Origin: Frankia nepalensis
GTDB lineage: Bacteria; Actinomycetota; Actinomycetes; Frankiales; Frankiaceae
Length of the DNA stretch: 53,221 nucleotides
Assembly: GCF_016786325.1 (NCBI RefSeq)
Contig: NZ_JADWYU010000251.1
Location: forward strand, 1 to 53,221
Reading direction: 5' to 3'
Below, in pieces: positions 52,185-53,221 of the stretch. The notes under the pieces were generated by a model. The model saw only the letters and a program-made list of their open reading frames with translations. It had not been told where the DNA came from and did not search any database. The position numbers and the translations under genes were made by a program. The number at the start of each line of letters is the position of its first letter. Position 1 is the first letter of the stretch.

Positions 52185-52419
52185 GCCGGACCAACCGCGA
52201 TGATCTCGTAAGTGTCCCGCGGGCGGGCAGCGTGCCCCGGACGTTGGCGCGGGCGGCGCGGTCGAGGCGGGCGAGTTCGACATTTTGTGCGTCGGCTGAT
52301 CACTGGTTCGCCTGAGCGTGGTGCTCGGCAATGAAGTGGGCTCCTAGGCGGGTCTGTAGGCGTGGCCGGTCCGGGAGCCTCATTGCGGCGAGGAAGCAAG
52401 GCGTAAGGGAGGGCCGACG
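52185..52419. other. Intergenic region before the unknown gene
   Basis: 235 bp. On the minus strand a frame ends RLQTRLGAHFIAEHHAQANQ-stop (52300), which reads like real protein rather than noise but has no start or family that I recognise; it may be a relic. GGGAGGG just before 52420 is the ribosome binding site of the next gene. Confidence 0.35.
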
Positions 52420-52983
52420 ATGACGGCGGTGGCGCGTCTGGCCGACGGGCTTGATGCCGGCGGTGAGGTGTCGCTGGTGTCGCTGGCGTTGCCGGAGGGG
52501 CCAGGGCTGGTGGTACGGCGACGGTCGACGGGACGGCGTCCGGGACGGATTCCCGTCGTCGCGAGTACAGGGCGTCCCTCGTTGCTGGCGGCACGGTCGG
52601 CCGCCGTCGTCGGGGATGCCGCCGGCCTCGAATTCCTGGAAGTGAGCAGGACCGAACTGACGCGGGTGGCGGTGACCATGGGCCGCATGTCGCATCTGCT
52701 GTCGGTGGTGATGTATCCGGCGGGGGTGCCGCCGTATCGGACAGCGCTGGCCGTCGCGGCGGCCGATCTGCTGCGCCAGGAACGCGGCGACGGGCGGCCG
52801 GTCGTGACCTGTGGGAATCGCCCGTTGCTGGGCTCGGGCCGGTCGGCGGTGCCGCACGCGGTCAGGGTGGACAGCCCCGGGGGATCCCGGGACCAGATCG
52901 TCTGGGAGATCGTCGCCTGGGAGGACATGCCGACGTGGCTGGCCGGTCTCAGGTCAGACGCCGGAGCAGCCGCGGCGGGGTGA
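52420..52983 (+). CDS. Conserved-looking protein of unknown function
   Basis: A 187-residue protein with a very good ribosome binding site (AAGGGAGGG). It has no signal peptide or membrane segment. The composition is normal, with alternating hydrophobic strands (EVSLVSLALPEGPGLVV, LTRVAVTMGRMSHLLSVVMY) and a helical middle (TALAVAAADLLRQERGDG). A tail with VWEIVAWEDMPTWLAGL and an Ala/Gly end follows. I do not recognise the family. Frames on the opposite strand here are Arg/Pro-rich and unlikely to be genes. Confidence 0.65.
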   Translation: MTAVARLADGLDAGGEVSLVSLALPEGPGLVVRRRSTGRRPGRIPVVASTGRPSLLAARSAAVVGDAAGLEFLEVSRTELTRVAVTMGRMSHLLSVVMYPAGVPPYRTALAVAAADLLRQERGDGRPVVTCGNRPLLGSGRSAVPHAVRVDSPGGSRDQIVWEIVAWEDMPTWLAGLRSDAGAAAAG

Positions 52984-53150
52984 TCCCCGCCAGGCGGCCG
53001 TCACGACGTCACACATCCCGAGCGCGGACACGGGGTCAGACGATCCGGGCGTGCCTTCGCCTTCGCCGTCGGAGTTCCGCCTTCGCCGTCGTGGTCCGCC
53101 TGCTCCCGGCGCGGCTACGCGGGCCACGGCCACGCCAGTCGCCGCCGTGC

Positions 53151-53221
53151 TCAGCGGCGGTGGGCGGGTGAGGGTTTCACGGTGTGGAGGGTGAAGTAGA
53201 TGACTCCGGTGACCAGGAGTG
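53151..53221 (-). CDS. 3' end of a gene entering from the right edge
   Basis: On the minus strand the last 71 bases read LLVTGVIYFTLHTVKPSPAHRR and stop at 53151-53153. The hydrophobic stretch followed by a short polar tail suggests the last membrane helix of a transport or membrane protein. Too little is present to name it. Confidence 0.4.
   Translation of the reverse strand, partial: LLVTGVIYFTLHTVKPSPAHRR

Noticed and set aside
1-53221. Insertion sequences, integrases or phage genes
   Set aside because: No transposase, integrase or structural gene with recognisable motifs was seen; relics at 51127 and 52300 are too short to assign.

Overview
The window is 53 kb of very GC-rich DNA with frequent GTG starts, stop/start overlaps (ATGA, GTGA), short intergenic gaps and several genes that seem to be transcribed without a leader. 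It holds BMP-family transport, PucR and LuxR/LAL regulators, a HelD-type RNA polymerase remodeller and paired acyl-CoA dehydrogenases. Together these point to an actinobacterium, most probably of the Frankia/Pseudofrankia type; the genus is an inference. I saw no rRNA, tRNA, CRISPR array or intact transposase.

1-22.6 kb is a catabolic and uptake island. Two plus-strand operons, MDR oxidoreductase/methyltransferase/amidohydrolase (484-4304) and Rieske oxygenase/formamidase-type amidohydrolase/methyltransferase/PucR regulator (4628-9538), are followed by a minus-strand amidase and a divergent Baeyer-Villiger-type monooxygenase. Next come a second amidohydrolase, a TauD-like dioxygenase, a flavin reductase and a complete four-gene BMP/nucleoside-type ABC importer (17605-22603). 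Importer, ring-opening amidohydrolases, oxygenases, amide hydrolases and a PucR regulator fit the uptake and breakdown of a nitrogen-containing, possibly methylated, ring compound. The substrate is unknown.

22.7-30 kb holds a secreted fibronectin-III protein with a structured leader, then minus-strand acyl-CoA metabolism: ACAD1/enoyl-CoA hydratase 1, an HSL-type esterase, and enoyl-CoA hydratase 2/ACAD2. Both acyl-CoA operons carry the same promoter-operator module, with a 14-bp palindrome fitting the KstR2 consensus as I remember it.

30-47.3 kb is mixed: a Pro/Ala-rich surface protein, a MerR-like regulator beside a 19-bp minisatellite, a HAD phosphatase, a Mut7-C protein, an FKBP isomerase, a PfkB kinase, a sirtuin and a large LuxR/LAL regulator. 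These are followed by a coupled hydrolase/hydrolase/MBL operon, a Nudix hydrolase, a secreted lipoprotein, a TetR regulator, a secreted SGNH hydrolase and a glyoxalase-like protein.

47.7-50.5 kb is the most striking region. A 19-bp palindrome matching the rifamycin-associated element (RAE) precedes a decayed glycosyltransferase N-terminus, an 18-bp minisatellite, and an intact HelD/HelR-type ATPase that itself carries three 27-bp in-frame repeats. This looks like a rifamycin-resistance locus that kept the polymerase-protection arm and lost the drug-glycosylation arm. The window ends with an ABM-domain protein, a VanY-type peptidase, an unknown protein and the 3' end of a gene running in from the right.

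Most convergent gene pairs are separated by a near-perfect 12-19 bp stem-loop, probably a bidirectional terminator.
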